Below, piece by piece: positions 46,666 to 57,435 of a stretch of DNA of 64,000 nt (position 1 is the first letter of the stretch; each line of letters starts with the position of its first letter). Origin of the DNA: Amphiura filiformis (taxonomy: Eukaryota; Echinodermata; Ophiuroidea; Amphilepidida; Amphiuridae). The translations under genes and the position numbers were made by a program. The notes beneath the pieces are model-generated. The model saw only the letters and a list, made by a program, of their open reading frames with translations, made no database searches and was not told the origin of the DNA. Where the stretch lies: contig NC_092629.1 in assembly GCF_039555335.1 (NCBI RefSeq), positions 4,979,912-5,043,911 on the forward strand, written 5' to 3'.

Positions 46666-47764
46666 TACATTGTACTACACCCCTGTCAAATTTTGTGCCT
46701 ATTTTTGCATTTTTCTCACAAATTGTAGCGCATTTATGACAAGTAAGATATGCATATTATAGGGGCAAAGACTAGAACTACTTCACTGAAAATTTTATTT
46801 CAGCACAGACAACAGTTGTGGAGGCACAGTCAAAATGAGGGAAAACCACTATTTGTACCATACTTAATAGGCATTCAAAATTAATGACGGTAATGCGTGT
46901 CTTTTCCCTTTATTTACATGTAGGATTACCTTATAGAGAGAACAGCAAGCTCCAGAACAATTTTCTTCTGACGACATCGCAACATGTCAGTGTTTGGGAG
47001 CTATGTACCCCGATAGTCCAGGAATTGAAAGAGCTAGAGTCAGAGGGCATGTTCTTATATATGATGCTTCTGCCAAACAGACCGTCTTTGTCATATCACA
47101 GTTAAGATTACCTTATAGAGAGAACAGCAAGCTCCAGAACAATTTTCTTCTGACGACATCGCAACATGTCAGTGTTTGGGAGCTATGTACCCCGATAGTC
47201 CAGGAATTGAAAGAGCTAGAGTCAGAGGGCATGTTCTTATATGATGCTTCTGCCAAACAGACCGTCTTTGTCATATCACAGTTAAGATTACCTTATAGAG
47301 AGAACAGCAAGCTCCAGAACAATTTTCTTCTGGCGACATCGCAACATGTCAGTGTTTGGGAGCTATGTACCCCGATAGTCCAGGAATTAAAAGAGCTAGA
47401 GTCAGAGGGCATGTTCTTATATGATGCTTCTACCAAACAGACCGTCTTTGTCATAGCACCATTACTAATTGTAACCGCTGATAATGAGCGTGCATCCGAG
47501 CTTGCTAACCACTTACATGTAGGGTGCTCTGCGAACATGTTTTGTTCCTTATGCAATAATCTGGAAATTTTACCTTGTGTTGTACATTTCCTTAAAATGT
47601 TTATCAAATATATTTCATGGTGCTTAGGAGGGGGTACTGCTTTCATAATTTCATTAGCCTGGTTTAATATGATTATTTTAATTTAAAAAATCCTTTTATT
47701 TCATATAATGTTACTTATTTTACCACAGTAAATTAAGATGGCTGTTTACCATGTAAATTAACCG
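46666..47764 (+). mobile_element. Transposase-like fragment block, copy A
   Basis: Starts 'gggtacattgtactacaccc', includes three tandem 180-182 bp units (from 46924, 47106, 47286) and a unique tail to 'catgaatttattt'. Copy B (48548-50756) has the same order with a single unit. The frame in the units reads NSKLQNNFLLTTSQHVSVWE, LCTPIVQELKELESEGMFLY, DASTKQTVFVI, then PLLIVTADNERASELANHL and CSANMFCSLCNN. The last stretch (DN..aSEl.nhlg..a..fC..C) resembles a block found in large Transposase_21/EnSpm-like proteins; this is from memory of the family and needs a search. The first unit has a 2-bp insertion that breaks its frame. Confidence 0.6.
46924..47465 (+). repeat. Three tandem 180-bp coding units
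   Basis: Units begin 'gattaccttatagagagaac' and end 'gtcatatcacagttaa'; 60 codons each in frame from unit 2 on. The same unit-to-unit junction occurs at 54712, so the tandem state is older than the spread of the copies. Confidence 0.85.
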
Positions 47765-47778
47765 ACATGAATTTATTT

Positions 47779-48420
47779 GGAAAAATAATCACAATTTCAA
47801 AACTGAACCAATTGGGGTAACTTTGTTTTTTTAAAAGATGCACTATCCGGCACATTTTGACACCCCATAATTGAATCCAATGTGATTTCAAGAAGCTAAG
47901 TTATAAGCATTTGATTAGACGAAGGTCCAGTTTTAAAAGAGACACACTGGCCTATTCAAAACTCCACGGACTAGACATTTGGTTTGAGAGTGGTAAATGG
48001 CTAGTTCATGTGTGCCTTTAATTTAAAACCAAAGGAACAAAAGAAAAGTGAAACAAAAGAGCTGACAAAGTTATGAAAAGTACAGAGAAGTAAAAACTGA
48101 AATAAATACTGCTTTAAATAAGGCTTCATTGAAGAAACTGTGTCGTCTCTTTGTTGAGCTTGTTGGGATCTTTTTGCGCCTTGTATACATGTAGGCCAAT
48201 TTGTCACTTTTAAAACGGGACCTTCATCTATTCAGTTGCTTGTAACTTTACTTCTTGAGGTCACATTGGATTCAATGTGGTGTCATACATGTAATGTAGG
48301 CCTACAGGATTAGATAGTCAGATAGTGCATCTATTGCAAAAATAAATTTACCCCAATATGATTTGTTTTGAAATTGTGATTATTTTTCCAAGTGTAAGGA
48401 TACTTTCTTTGCGCAGTATA
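47779..48420. mobile_element. Palindromic TIR element, left end truncated
   Basis: 'ggaaaaataatcacaatttc' at 47779 is answered by the inverse at 48365-48390, then by 'aagtgtaaggatactttctt' at the right end. Inner arms 'attgaatccaatgtga' and 'cattggattcaatgtgg' are also inverted. The missing outer ~24 bp of the left end sit at 46581-46603. Confidence 0.65.
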
Positions 48421-48547
48421 CAATTTACAATTACATATACATTGTACATGTAGAATGAATGATGTTTTACAGTGGTACCCAAAATACACAGCGAACAATT
48501 TGGTTAAATAGAGACAGAGCATTAATATTCTGAATGATGTAAAATTA

Positions 48548-49227
48548 AGGGGGTACTACACCCCTGTCAAATTTTGTGCCTATTTTTGCATTATTCTCAC
48601 AAATTGTAGCGCATTTATGACAAGTAAGTATGCATATTATAGGGGCAAAGACTACAACTACTTCACTGAAAATTTTATTTCAGCACAGACAACAGTTGTG
48701 GAGGCACAGTCAAAAATGAGGGAAAACCACTATTTGTACCATACTTAATAGGCATTCAAAATTAATGACGGTTAATGCATGCCCTTTTCCCTTTATTTAG
48801 GATTACCTTATAGAGAGAACAGCAAGCTCCAGAACAATTTTCTTCTGACGACATCGCAACATGTCAGTGTTTGGGAGCTATGTACCCCGATAGTCCAGGA
48901 ATTGAAAGAGCTAGAGTCAAAGGGCATGTTCTTATACGATGCTTCTACCAAACAGACCGTCTTTTCATACATGTAGCACCATTACTAATTGTAACCGCTG
49001 ATAATGAGCGTGCATCCGAGCTTGCTAACCAATTAGGGTGCTCTGCGAACATGTTTTGTTCCTTATGCAATAATCTGGAAATTTTACCTTGTGTTGTACA
49101 TTTCCTTAAAATGTTTATAAAATATATTTCATGGTGCTTAGGAGGGGGTACTGCTTTCATAATTTCATTAGCCTGGTTTAATATGATTATTTTAATTTTA
49201 AAAAATCCTTTTATTTCATATATGTTA
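48548..49227 (+). mobile_element. Transposase-like fragment block, copy B (left part)
   Basis: From 'gggggtactacacccctgtc' through one 180-bp unit (from 48799) and 'ADNERASELANQLGCSANMF' to 'tatgtta', where the 1.46-kb element at 49228 interrupts it. It continues at 50689. By eye over 95% like copy A. Confidence 0.65.
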
Positions 49228-49809
49228 GGGTCAGTCCATCTTAAATCATCTAATGGGTTGGCTGGTCACCCTCTCAGATTTTGTTTAAAATCACTTATAC
49301 ATGTATCATAGCCTTAAATGAACACATTTCAAACGGTAGGTCTCTACTCCTTGTCGTTTCCGAGAACCGGCCTATTGAAAATTGGGCCAGACCCCCCTTT
49401 TGGGCACAGCGTGTCGCGACATTCATTTTCTTCCGAGTTTAGACATCCATATCTTCCCCTAGGGGTAAGCTACAGGGCTACAAATTGGAATCTAGGGTGT
49501 CTTTGACCCAAATAACCAGATTCTGGACTCATAAACAATGTATCTCACCCCCATTTGCTGATATACACATATAAAAATGCATGTTCGTGTTGGACGACAT
49601 GACAAATTCCTGTTTTGCCCTCCCCCCTCTTCTTCATCCTAGATGTCAGACATCATCGATTTTGCCTTTAGTAGGCAATATAGGTTCAGGTGTGACCCTC
49701 TAAAGCAGGGTAGACCACTCATTGGCTTAATAAAAATTTCACAGGGGCTCAAATATGACTCCTCAGCCAAAAGACCCCCCCCCCCCCCGTTCGTGACCCC
49801 ATTTGACCT

Positions 49810-50127
49810 TGTGGGAAATAATCCACCATAACCAAACTCACACAAATTCAAAATACTTGCATGATGTTCCTCTGTACCAAAAATCTTTGTGGTGTCAAGC
49901 CATCTTCATGGTTAAATTAGTGTTTGAATCTCTCATTGAAATACACAGTAAATTGATGAACTTTGCATTCTGGGAATTAGAACATTACTGTGTATTTCAA
50001 TGCGATCTCCAAACAGTCATTTAACCATGAAGATGGCTTGACACCACTTTGATTTCTGGTACAGAGGAACATCATAGAAGTATTTTGAATATGTTTGAGT
50101 TTGATTATGGTGGCTCATTTCCCACAT
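49810..50127. mobile_element. Foldback element nested in the 1.46-kb element
   Basis: Arms of about 140 bp: 'gtgggaaataatccaccata', 'gatgttcctctgtacca', 'gccatcttcatggttaaat' and 'attgaaatacacagtaa' recur inverted. Confidence 0.8.
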
Positions 50128-50156
50128 AATAAAATTTGGGTTGGTACATGTATTAA

Positions 50157-50462
50157 AGGGGCATTTCATGATCCACAGCCTCATCCCCCCACTTTTCTCA
50201 AAAAAAGTTGAGATTTTTACATCACTGGAAACCTCTGACTACATAATGTTTATGTACAAAATATTTCTTGCAGATTAATTCGTTTAGCAAAGATATCGCG
50301 AAATTACAACACATTGTCTATGGAGCAGTGTAATACACATAATCATGCATAACTCGCAAACGCGAAATCGGAATCAACTGAAATTTTGGAAATAAGCTTT
50401 TTTCGTGGGTATCTACTGAAAAATGTCATAAAAAGAGGATGCTAGGATCACGGAATACTCCT
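50157..50462. mobile_element. TTAA-flanked element (AGGGGCATTTC family), copy 1
   Basis: 306 bp between direct TTAA (50153-50156, 50463-50466). Ends AGGGGCATTTCATGATCC and, in reverse, AGGAGTATTCCGTGATCC. Other copies: 58575-59749, 59818-60143, and a partial at 63400. TTAA targets are typical of piggyBac, though these ends lack the usual CCC start. Confidence 0.8.
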
Positions 50463-50688
50463 TTAAGAACAATTTTGTGTGTATTTCAATGGGAAGTGGA
50501 CAAATTGCGTCAAAAAACATCAAATATTCAACAAGTCATAACTCTGAAACGACAAAGAGTTGAGACCTACCGTTTGAAATGTGTTCATTTAACCCATAGG
50601 TCTATGATATATGTGATTTTAAAGAAAATCTGAGAGGGTGACCAGCCAACCTTTTCTGAAAATTAGGTGATTTGATATGGAATGACTT

Positions 50689-50756
50689 GTTACTTATTTT
50701 ACCACAGTAAATTAAGATGGCTGTTTACCATGTAAATTAACCGACATGAATTTATT
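50689..50756 (+). repeat. Right remnant of copy B, reaching gene 3
   Basis: 'gttacttattttaccacagt' to 'catgaatttattt' matches the tail of copy A at 47708-47771. It ends 6 bp short of gene 3's stop codon. Confidence 0.7.
50751..50756 (-). promoter_or_regulatory. Poly(A) signal of gene 3
   Basis: AATAAA on the - strand only five bases after the TAA stop of gene 3; it lies in sequence shared with repeat copy A. Confidence 0.45.
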
Positions 50757-50761
50757 TGATT

Positions 50762-50968
50762 TTAGAATGTTTCAGACTCTTGGCTTGAAAGGTCATCAAC
50801 CACTGCACTGTTACCAATGTACGCCTGCCTATCCCTTTCTTTGATGTTGTCCCATTCGTCTCCGCTTGGCGATTGCAGCCCTTTGCTCACTACCCACTTT
50901 TCATATTTTATGAAGAAATGTTTGGTGAGATCAACGCCATCCCTAGTGGACTCCCGAACAAATTGTCT
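50762..50968 (-). CDS. Gene 3, terminal exon
   Basis: Acceptor 'attttaatacag', phase 0, 68 residues and TAA at 50762-50764. It reads RQFVRESTRDGVDLTKHFFI, KYEKWVVSKGLQSPSGDEWD, NIKERDRQAYIGNSAVVDDL and SSQESETF. It is charged, with no membrane segment. The family is not recognised. Splice phase agrees with the exon ending at 52431. Confidence 0.65.
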   Translation of the reverse strand, partial: RQFVRESTRDGVDLTKHFFIKYEKWVVSKGLQSPSGDEWDNIKERDRQAYIGNSAVVDDLSSQESETF

Positions 50969-51336
50969 CTGTATTAAAATAAAATAGATAAGATATTTTG
51001 TAAGTGACTAAAAATAATTTTTACAGTATGGTAAAAGATTGATGACATCCTAGAAATTATAAATTAAATAGTTTTGTTTTATGGCTGACCCGCTCCTTCC
51101 CTGTTCATACCAAATCATCATAGGATGTCATTGATCTTTTGGGTTGTTCCCTAACCTATGCCTCAAATTATTTGTGACCCAAATTGGAGCTGAGACTACT
51201 AGTATACCTGGCCCTGAACAATTTTTTTAATGTAAATTTCACACCCCATAATTTGATTTTATGTGACGTGTCATGTCAAAACCAGCCACTTTTGGGCAGG
51301 ATCGTAAATATGGAGAAATAGCCAAAAATCTGCCGG

Positions 51337-51719
51337 CCCAGGGGGCCACTCACATAATTGGTCTGTACGCATGCGTGACCAAAAAAACAAGGAAAAGGGG
51401 TGTTTTTTTTAGGCAAGGCGAGTTACGCGAGTGACGCATTTAGGGTCTAAAAAACACTGATTTTCAAGAATAAGGGTAGTTTTCTGAAACTGAACAACTT
51501 GTTTAGGGTACCTTTTCAAATTTTTGGTAAATTACGAGTCCAAAAAGGGTACATTTTTCATTTTTACTGGCCAAAAAACTCATTAGGGGGTAAATTCTAT
51601 ATTAAATTACCTTATTAAGGGGCTAAATTTGCTGGTTGGGTAAAACTCGTTTAGGGGGTGTTTGAAAAAAATTTGGTCACGCATGCGTACAATGTCATAT
51701 TTGAGTGATCCCCCCGGGT
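51337..51719. mobile_element. CCCGGGGG-CACTC element, 383 bp
   Basis: Inverted ends CCCAGGGGGCCACTCACATA with 'gtacgcatgcgtgaccaaa' at left and the inverse with CCCGGGGGGATCACTC at right. No clear target duplication. Lies in gene 3's last intron. Confidence 0.7.
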
Positions 51720-52430
51720 CGGTGGGTGGTTTTTTCACAATTTGGGTTTGTTGCGAATTTGTGATGTTATCAATGTTAAAAATATTGTCTGATGGTTTCA
51801 GACCGCAATATAACTGGCATCTTGTATTTTTTTATTTTTTTTTCAAGTTTATACTTCCTACTCTCAACATTGTCAATTAATATTTAATTAATATATAATT
51901 AATATTTGATATCTCAATTTCCAATTTTATTTACCATAACTTCCGAAATCAATATCTTCGCTTAGGAATGTCCGATTTCACTGGGGAAAACGTCGTTGTG
52001 GAGCAAAATATCTCTATATTTAAGATGTATGTAAAAACCTCAAAATTCATATCCTAGCTGCCCAAAAGTGTCTGCTTTTGACATGACACGTCACATATAA
52101 CCTACGAGATGTAGACATGCGGTGGACCCTCTAAAATTGTTGAAGTGCAGGATACACAAAATGTGTAGGGGTGTACATGATACATATACATGCTCTATAG
52201 ATATGATGATAGACAGCCTACATGTATATAGAACTGTAAGGTGAAATTTTTTACAGTGGACCCCTAAATTTATGCAGGATACATTAAGGGAACATTCAGT
52301 AGACCTATGGGGATGGTGAAGGTGAACAAAATGCTGTCACATGGTGTATACAAATCTAGAAACCAATTATACAGCCTATTGCACTGAAAGTAACGTGATT
52401 CAAAATTACTCATTGAATTTGCTTACTCAC

Positions 52431-52528
52431 CAGTAAAGCTAATGGGCCAAGAAAGCTTTGGTGAACAGTCTGGTGCCGTGCATGACAGATCACCCCAACA
52501 AGCTCTGGGTAGTGATATTCTTGTACTT
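52431..52528 (-). CDS. Gene 3, penultimate exon
   Basis: The donor 'tactg|gtgagt' is strong. In the frame that joins to the terminal exon it reads EYHYPELVGVICHARHQTVH then QSFLGPLALL. The acceptor is less clear: 'cagtatgag' gives 52528, 'gagaag' gives 52525. Either needs phase 1, whereas the exon at 53712 ends in phase 0, so a small exon between them is missing from this model or this exon has an indel. Confidence 0.5.
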
Positions 52529-52877
52529 CTCATACTGGGTGTCTTTCATGGCTAGTACCTACCATTAAAATATAAAGATAAATAAATATTGTTGACATTA
52601 TACATTGTATTATATGTGTGATATGGATTAATTTTCACTCTAAATTTGTAACTTGTTGTGATGGTACACCAAATGTAGCATGCAAGGTACCGGTATACAT
52701 GTATTGTTTCTATTTATCATATGTTTATTCTCATTCATCAACGCATGAAAATGACAAATCGAGCTGTAAAAACTTTAGGCCTAGATAATTAATTGGCAGA
52801 TATTTATGTTTGCAGTAGACGGCAAAGGCCAAATTCCAATTGTTTATTGTAGTACAGTTAACAAAGTGCAGCCACTG

Positions 52878-53476
52878 CCCGGGGTCACTCCCATTGTGGC
52901 CTGTACACCATCCGCGATAATCAACTGTTGAAAAGCACCCTAAACAAGGATTTAACCCTTGGCTAAAACAATACCCTAAACAGGTGTTTTCACACCCTAA
53001 ACAGGGATTTTATTCCTTGCATCAAATTTCATACCCTAAATTTAATTTCAGCAGTATTAGCAATTGCAATTTTGCTACCCTTTTTCCAATATGTGACCAT
53101 CCAGCACAACTGAGCCCTGAAGTCGCCAATCATCATTTTTGAGATATTAATAATACCAAAATATTCTGCTTGAAATTAGCTTTAAAATGATGTATATCAT
53201 GTAGTACTTGACATTTAAGAAGTGAAAAATCAATAAAACAGTCAATAAATCCTTTGTTTTCTATTGTTTATTGTTAAGTTCAATATGGAGCATATCTCAA
53301 TAGTGGCACTGGCAACATCCGGGCTCAGTTGTAGTGGATGCCTGGATGGTCACATATTTTATGTTTTTGGCACCCTAAACGCATTCCGCGCGTACCGTGC
53401 CTACCCATGAAAAACTACCCTTTTTATGCATTTTTATTATCGCGGATGGTGTACACAATGGGAGTGACCCCCCGGG
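52878..53476. mobile_element. CCCGGGG-TCACTCC element with 8-bp target duplication
   Basis: Ends CCCGGGGTCACTCCCATTGT and, read in reverse, CCCGGGGGGTCACTCCCATT, continuing 'gtacaccatccgcgataa'. Perfect direct AGCCACTG flanks it (52870-52877, 53477-53484). About 600 bp, of which 263 is a second element inserted at 53092. Confidence 0.85.
53092..53354. mobile_element. Nested MITE, TA target
   Basis: Ends TGTGACCATCCAG and inverse, then 'caactgagccc' and 'gggctcagttg'; TA on both sides (53090-53091, 53355-53356). Inserted in the 52878 element. Confidence 0.75.
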
Positions 53477-53711
53477 AGCCACTGTCCCCCAGTGGCTACA
53501 ATGAATACCCAGTGAGCATTTTGTGCATGCCCCATTGGTCGATCATCATCTACATCTTAAATAGGGCTTCGAGTTGGTTCACAAATAAGTGATACCTAGC
53601 CCTTGAGTATTATACATTGACACAGGTACCTGAACTTCATAATGTTAACAATTTGGTGCATCAGTTATTTCCAGTTTATGTAGCTGCCTACATGTTTCAG
53701 TGAAAACTCAC

Positions 53712-53897
53712 ATATCTCCGTTCCTCTTGTTGGAACATTTGCCAGAATTTACGCCCCTGGTCACCAAATACCTTCTCTCTGTTATCAATAGATGTGGCAC
53801 TGATGATGTCCTTGATCTTCCTTAAAATTCCTGCTCTGCCTATCTTTCTGGTGGGGCTGGTCATATAATGCTTAATCAGTTCATTGTATATCGGCAA
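53712..53897 (-). CDS. Gene 3, exon 2
   Basis: 186 nt, acceptor 'ctattgcatgcag', donor 'gatat|gtgagt', phase 0 in and out. It reads LPIYNELIKHYMTSPTRKIG, RAGILRKIKDIISATSIDNR, EKVFGDQGRKFWQMFQQEER and RY. Basic and helical in composition. Joins in frame to exon 1. Family unknown. Confidence 0.65.
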
Positions 53898-54231
53898 CTG
53901 CATGCAATAGAATACAAAAATGATTCAAAATTATCATTTAAATATTGAAGTTGATTCAATTATGATTTGTGAATAATGAGTTGATAAATATACACAAAAA
54001 ATTATGTTGTTTACATTGGTTTTTGGTGGCTTTTGGTAATGAGAACGGATAAGGAATTACATTTTCAATTCATGGAGTGAATTGAAAATTGATTTTCGTA
54101 GATGTGACATGATCAAGGGGAATACATGTAATGTTAGCAATTATTGATTAGAAGTTTTTACATACTTATAGGTTAATGAACGCGTATTGGTCCCATCATG
54201 GCTGTATTAAGAGGTTGGACTGTATAATCTT

Positions 54232-54390
54232 TGTACCATACTTAATAGGCATTCAAAATTAATGACGGTTAATGCATGCCCTTTTCCCTTTATTTAGGAT
54301 TACCTTATAGAGAGAACAGCAAGCTCCAGAACAATTTTCTTCTGACGACATCGCAACATGTCAGTGTTTGGGAGCTATGTACCCCGATAT
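54232..54390 (+). mobile_element. Transposase-like fragment block, copy C (partial)
   Basis: 'tttgtaccatacttaatagg' to 'gagctatgtaccccgata', matching copy B 48735-48893, then broken by unrelated sequence (54391-54535). Confidence 0.65.
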
Positions 54391-54535
54391 TTATATTTAT
54401 TTTTTATAACATTCGGCCGAAGCCAGGCTAATCCCAATCGTGCTCAGAGGCTACTAAATTTAAGGGACGCCATCCGGATATGATGGGACAGGGATATGGG
54501 AAGAGGTCCGATTTTAGATGCAGGAGGAAAACCGG

Positions 54536-54945
54536 AGCACAGCAAGCTCCAGAACAGCAAGCTCCAGAACAATTTTCTTCTGACGACATCGCAACATGTC
54601 AGTGTTTGGGAGCTATGTACCCCGATAGTCCAGGAATTGAAAGAGCTAGAGTCAGAGGGCATGTTCTTATATGATGCTTCTACCAAACAGACCGTCTTTG
54701 TCATATCACAGTTAAGATTACCTTATAGAGAGTAACCGCAAGCTCCAGAACAATTTTCTTCTGACGACATCGCAACATGTCAGTGTTTGGGAGCTATGTA
54801 CCCCGATAGTCCAGGAATTAAAAGAGCTAGAGTCACAGGGCATGTTCTTATATGATGCTTCTACCAAACAGACCGTCTTTGTCATAGCACCATTACTAAT
54901 TGTAACCGCTGATAATGAGCGTGCATCTGCATTATTTTGTCTAAT
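54536..54945 (+). mobile_element. Transposase-like fragment block, copy D (two tandem units)
   Basis: Two 180-bp units with the same 'gtcatatcacagttaag' junction as copy A, and a 16-bp local duplication 'cagcaagctccagaa' at the start. It ends at 'gataatgagcgtgcatc', inside the DNERAS motif. Confidence 0.65.
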
Positions 54946-55223
54946 TTCTCCAGCAACAAGTAATACATACATGTTCATTAACCTACTTCATACACGAGAA
55001 GACAAAAAATCTGATTTTTGTTGTTTTCATAACAAAATTATCACTAGTTAGTTAAAATGTTGAAAAATAAAACCAAATTTGAATGCATCAACCCATCAGA
55101 AAAATGAATCAAGCCTACACGACGCGAATGCGTGCAATAGAATAGTACTAGTAGCCATTTTTGGGAACAGGAGCTCATTTTCGCATTACGACCAACATAC
55201 AATTTTAGCTTGGTTGTGTATAT

Positions 55224-56747
55224 TAGGGTGATTCATAAAAAAAGAAATTGGTATTTTTCAACGGGACACCCCCTCATTTTGTTCATTTTGATAATAAAAT
55301 CATACCTGCAAAATATGAAAAAAATTCAAAAAAGTTTACCGGGCGCTACCGGTCAATGAACTTTTGTACACAAAGTCAATGGGATTTATGAGCCATTTTC
55401 TTTACAACACAAAAAAGCCATGTTAATTTTCCCTGATTGTGCCAAAAATATTTGTAGTGTGAGTAATGTCCTTAAAATAAATGCTAAAGAAAATTGTAAA
55501 AATGTTAACCCGCTTTCCAGAAAATTGCATTTTTGTAAAAACTGTTACATTTGGGGCAAGGCAGTTGCTGGAACAGCCAAAATATTATGGTACTTGGCTA
55601 ATATAAAGTTGTGTTTATGGGGCTCTAGTTCTTTCTTTTTTTTTAAATGTTTTTTTTGTTTCTTTGTTTGTTTTTGCTTTGTTTTGTTTGACTTGATCAT
55701 GATTATGTGTTGTTTTGTTTTGTTTTTGTTCTGTTATGTTTTGTTTTTGTCTTGTTTTGTTTGTTTTTACTTGATCATAATTATGTTTCCTATATTGTAT
55801 TTTGTTTGTTTTCTCAGAGCATGTAGGTCTAGTGTAGAAAACTCAAGATGGTATGATTTTTTTCTTTTTGTCTTTGTGTTTTTGTTTTTGTTTGTTTTTG
55901 TTTTTTGTTATGGTTTTGATTTTTTTGTTTTGTTTTTGTAGTATGTATGTCTAATTAAATTAAAAGGTTTGCTGTTTTGTGTTAAGTACGTTCGCAAATA
56001 AGTTTATTTCATCAAAGTTTCTTTATTCCGGTCAGGGTATTTTTGTCGATAACACTTCACAAGTACCTTGCACAAGGTGTAGTTTTGAACTGGCCACTAT
56101 CCAATGTTGTGACCCCAATTTATATACATTTCTTTTCAACCATGGTGAATCTAATCCTTCCTGTGGTCATTCAATTCAAACAATACAAATCTTCATCAGG
56201 TATGGCCATAATGACCACCCCTGATACAGATGTATGGATTTTGATAGTTACTATTACATAAGATTTTAAAAGCTGGTATCACCATTGGGGTAAACTAATA
56301 TGTGAAGAATTTTAATCTTTTTTTTTATCAACAGTTCAGTTCAATAAGGTATAAATTTGGGGTGCCTGGTGGGATTCCAGGGGATATCCCAGGGTATTCT
56401 TTTCTTGAGCTACACTCCCTCTGTCACTTTTGAAACATTTTTTATTATTACAGTCAACTATGAACTTTAATTAGGTAAAAACCCATGTTTTCACAAAGTT
56501 AGGTATATCATTGAACATTTACTTCAGTTTTGCAAGCCTGGTAGACTTTTTAGGCCCTGAAATAAGCGTTTGAAATTTTTGACAAAAATCCCATTGACTT
56601 TGTGTACAAAAGTTCATTGACCGGTAGCACCCCTAAACTTTTTGAATTTTTTTCATATTTTGCAGGTATAATTTTATTACCAAAATGAATAAAATGAGGG
56701 GGTGTCCCGTTGAAAAATACCAATTTCATTTTTTGTGAATCACCCTA
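55224..56747. mobile_element. hAT-like element, 1.52 kb, 8-bp target duplication
   Basis: Inverted ends of about 160 bp starting TAGGGTGATTCATAAAAAA and inverse, containing 'caacgggacaccccctcatt' and 'tcaatgaacttttgtacaca'. Perfect direct GTGTATAT (55216-55223, 56748-56755). The interior has T-rich low-complexity sequence (55630-55940) and no transposase; a 173-codon open stretch there is Phe-rich by composition only. Confidence 0.88.
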
Positions 56748-57217
56748 GTGTATATGTATGTACATGTATTTTAATATTTGGTTATTTCCATTTTTAATGT
56801 GTAATTGAGGGACAAGTCAGTGACTGAGTGGGCGTCAGACTGTTTTTATATCATATGGGTCATTATTTTTTATGGTGGGGGCCCCGGAGGACACTTTTGT
56901 ATTTAAAGACGTCACCTGTTTCCAAGGACTTTCATCTTCTTTTACCGATTACACAACATGGTAGTACGTACTACATGAGTTAATTGTACTGACAAATATT
57001 TAGTCTTCCGTTCATATCAGGCTGCAAAATAATTGCCTTTTGGTGCCCCTATCAGTTGTCTTGATGCCGTATTTTAATACTTTTTATTGCCTTGTAAAAT
57101 ATATGTGCCCTTTCAAAATGGCCTTGAAATGGGTACCCTTCAGAATGCTTATTTTGCAGCCTGGTTCATATTTGTATATATATATATCAATAACAGTATA
57201 TTAACATTTTCTTCTTA

Positions 57218-57435
57218 GGCCTTAAAAATGTTTGATTGGCGTAACCCGATCAAAACTAAAAATAAGTCTGACCCTAGACTTTTTCTTATTTTTTGGCAAA
57301 AAATTTTTTTTAAAAAGGTTCTAAAGCCTTTATCATTCGTGATTTACAGCTTAAAATGGGTGTAAAAAAATATACCTTTATACCGACCGACCTAGCCTAA
57401 TTTATGTTACGCCAATCAAACAAATTTTTTAGACC
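57218..57435. mobile_element. MITE with TTA target
   Basis: 218 bp; ends GGCCTTAAAAATGTTTGATTG and, reversed, GGTCTAAAAAATTTGTTTGA, both running into 'ttggcgtaac'. Direct TTA (57215-57217, 57436-57438). Harbinger-like by target size. Confidence 0.75.

Larger units (their letters stand above)
49228..50688. mobile_element. 1.46-kb TIR element inserted in copy B
   Basis: Long inverted ends (~150 bp): 'gggtcagtccatcttaaatc', 'ggttggctggtcaccctctc', 'catttcaaacggtaggtctc' at left and the inverse at right. Direct GTTA borders it (49224-49227 and 50689-50692). Copy A has a single GTTA at the same place with no insertion. Inside are a foldback (49810-50127) and a TTAA-flanked element (50157-50462). 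Confidence 0.85.

Noticed and set aside
46596-48394. CACTA element defined by CACTTGG ends with TAA duplications
   Set aside because: The match continues outward past the putative TAA on both sides ('ctgc.c.aagaaagtat'), so these are internal parts of longer inverted ends, and the left end is a separate fragment.
55420-55941. 173-codon frame rich in F, C, L and V
   Set aside because: Low-complexity T-rich DNA inside the 55224 element; no domain, no splice sites, no homologous pattern.
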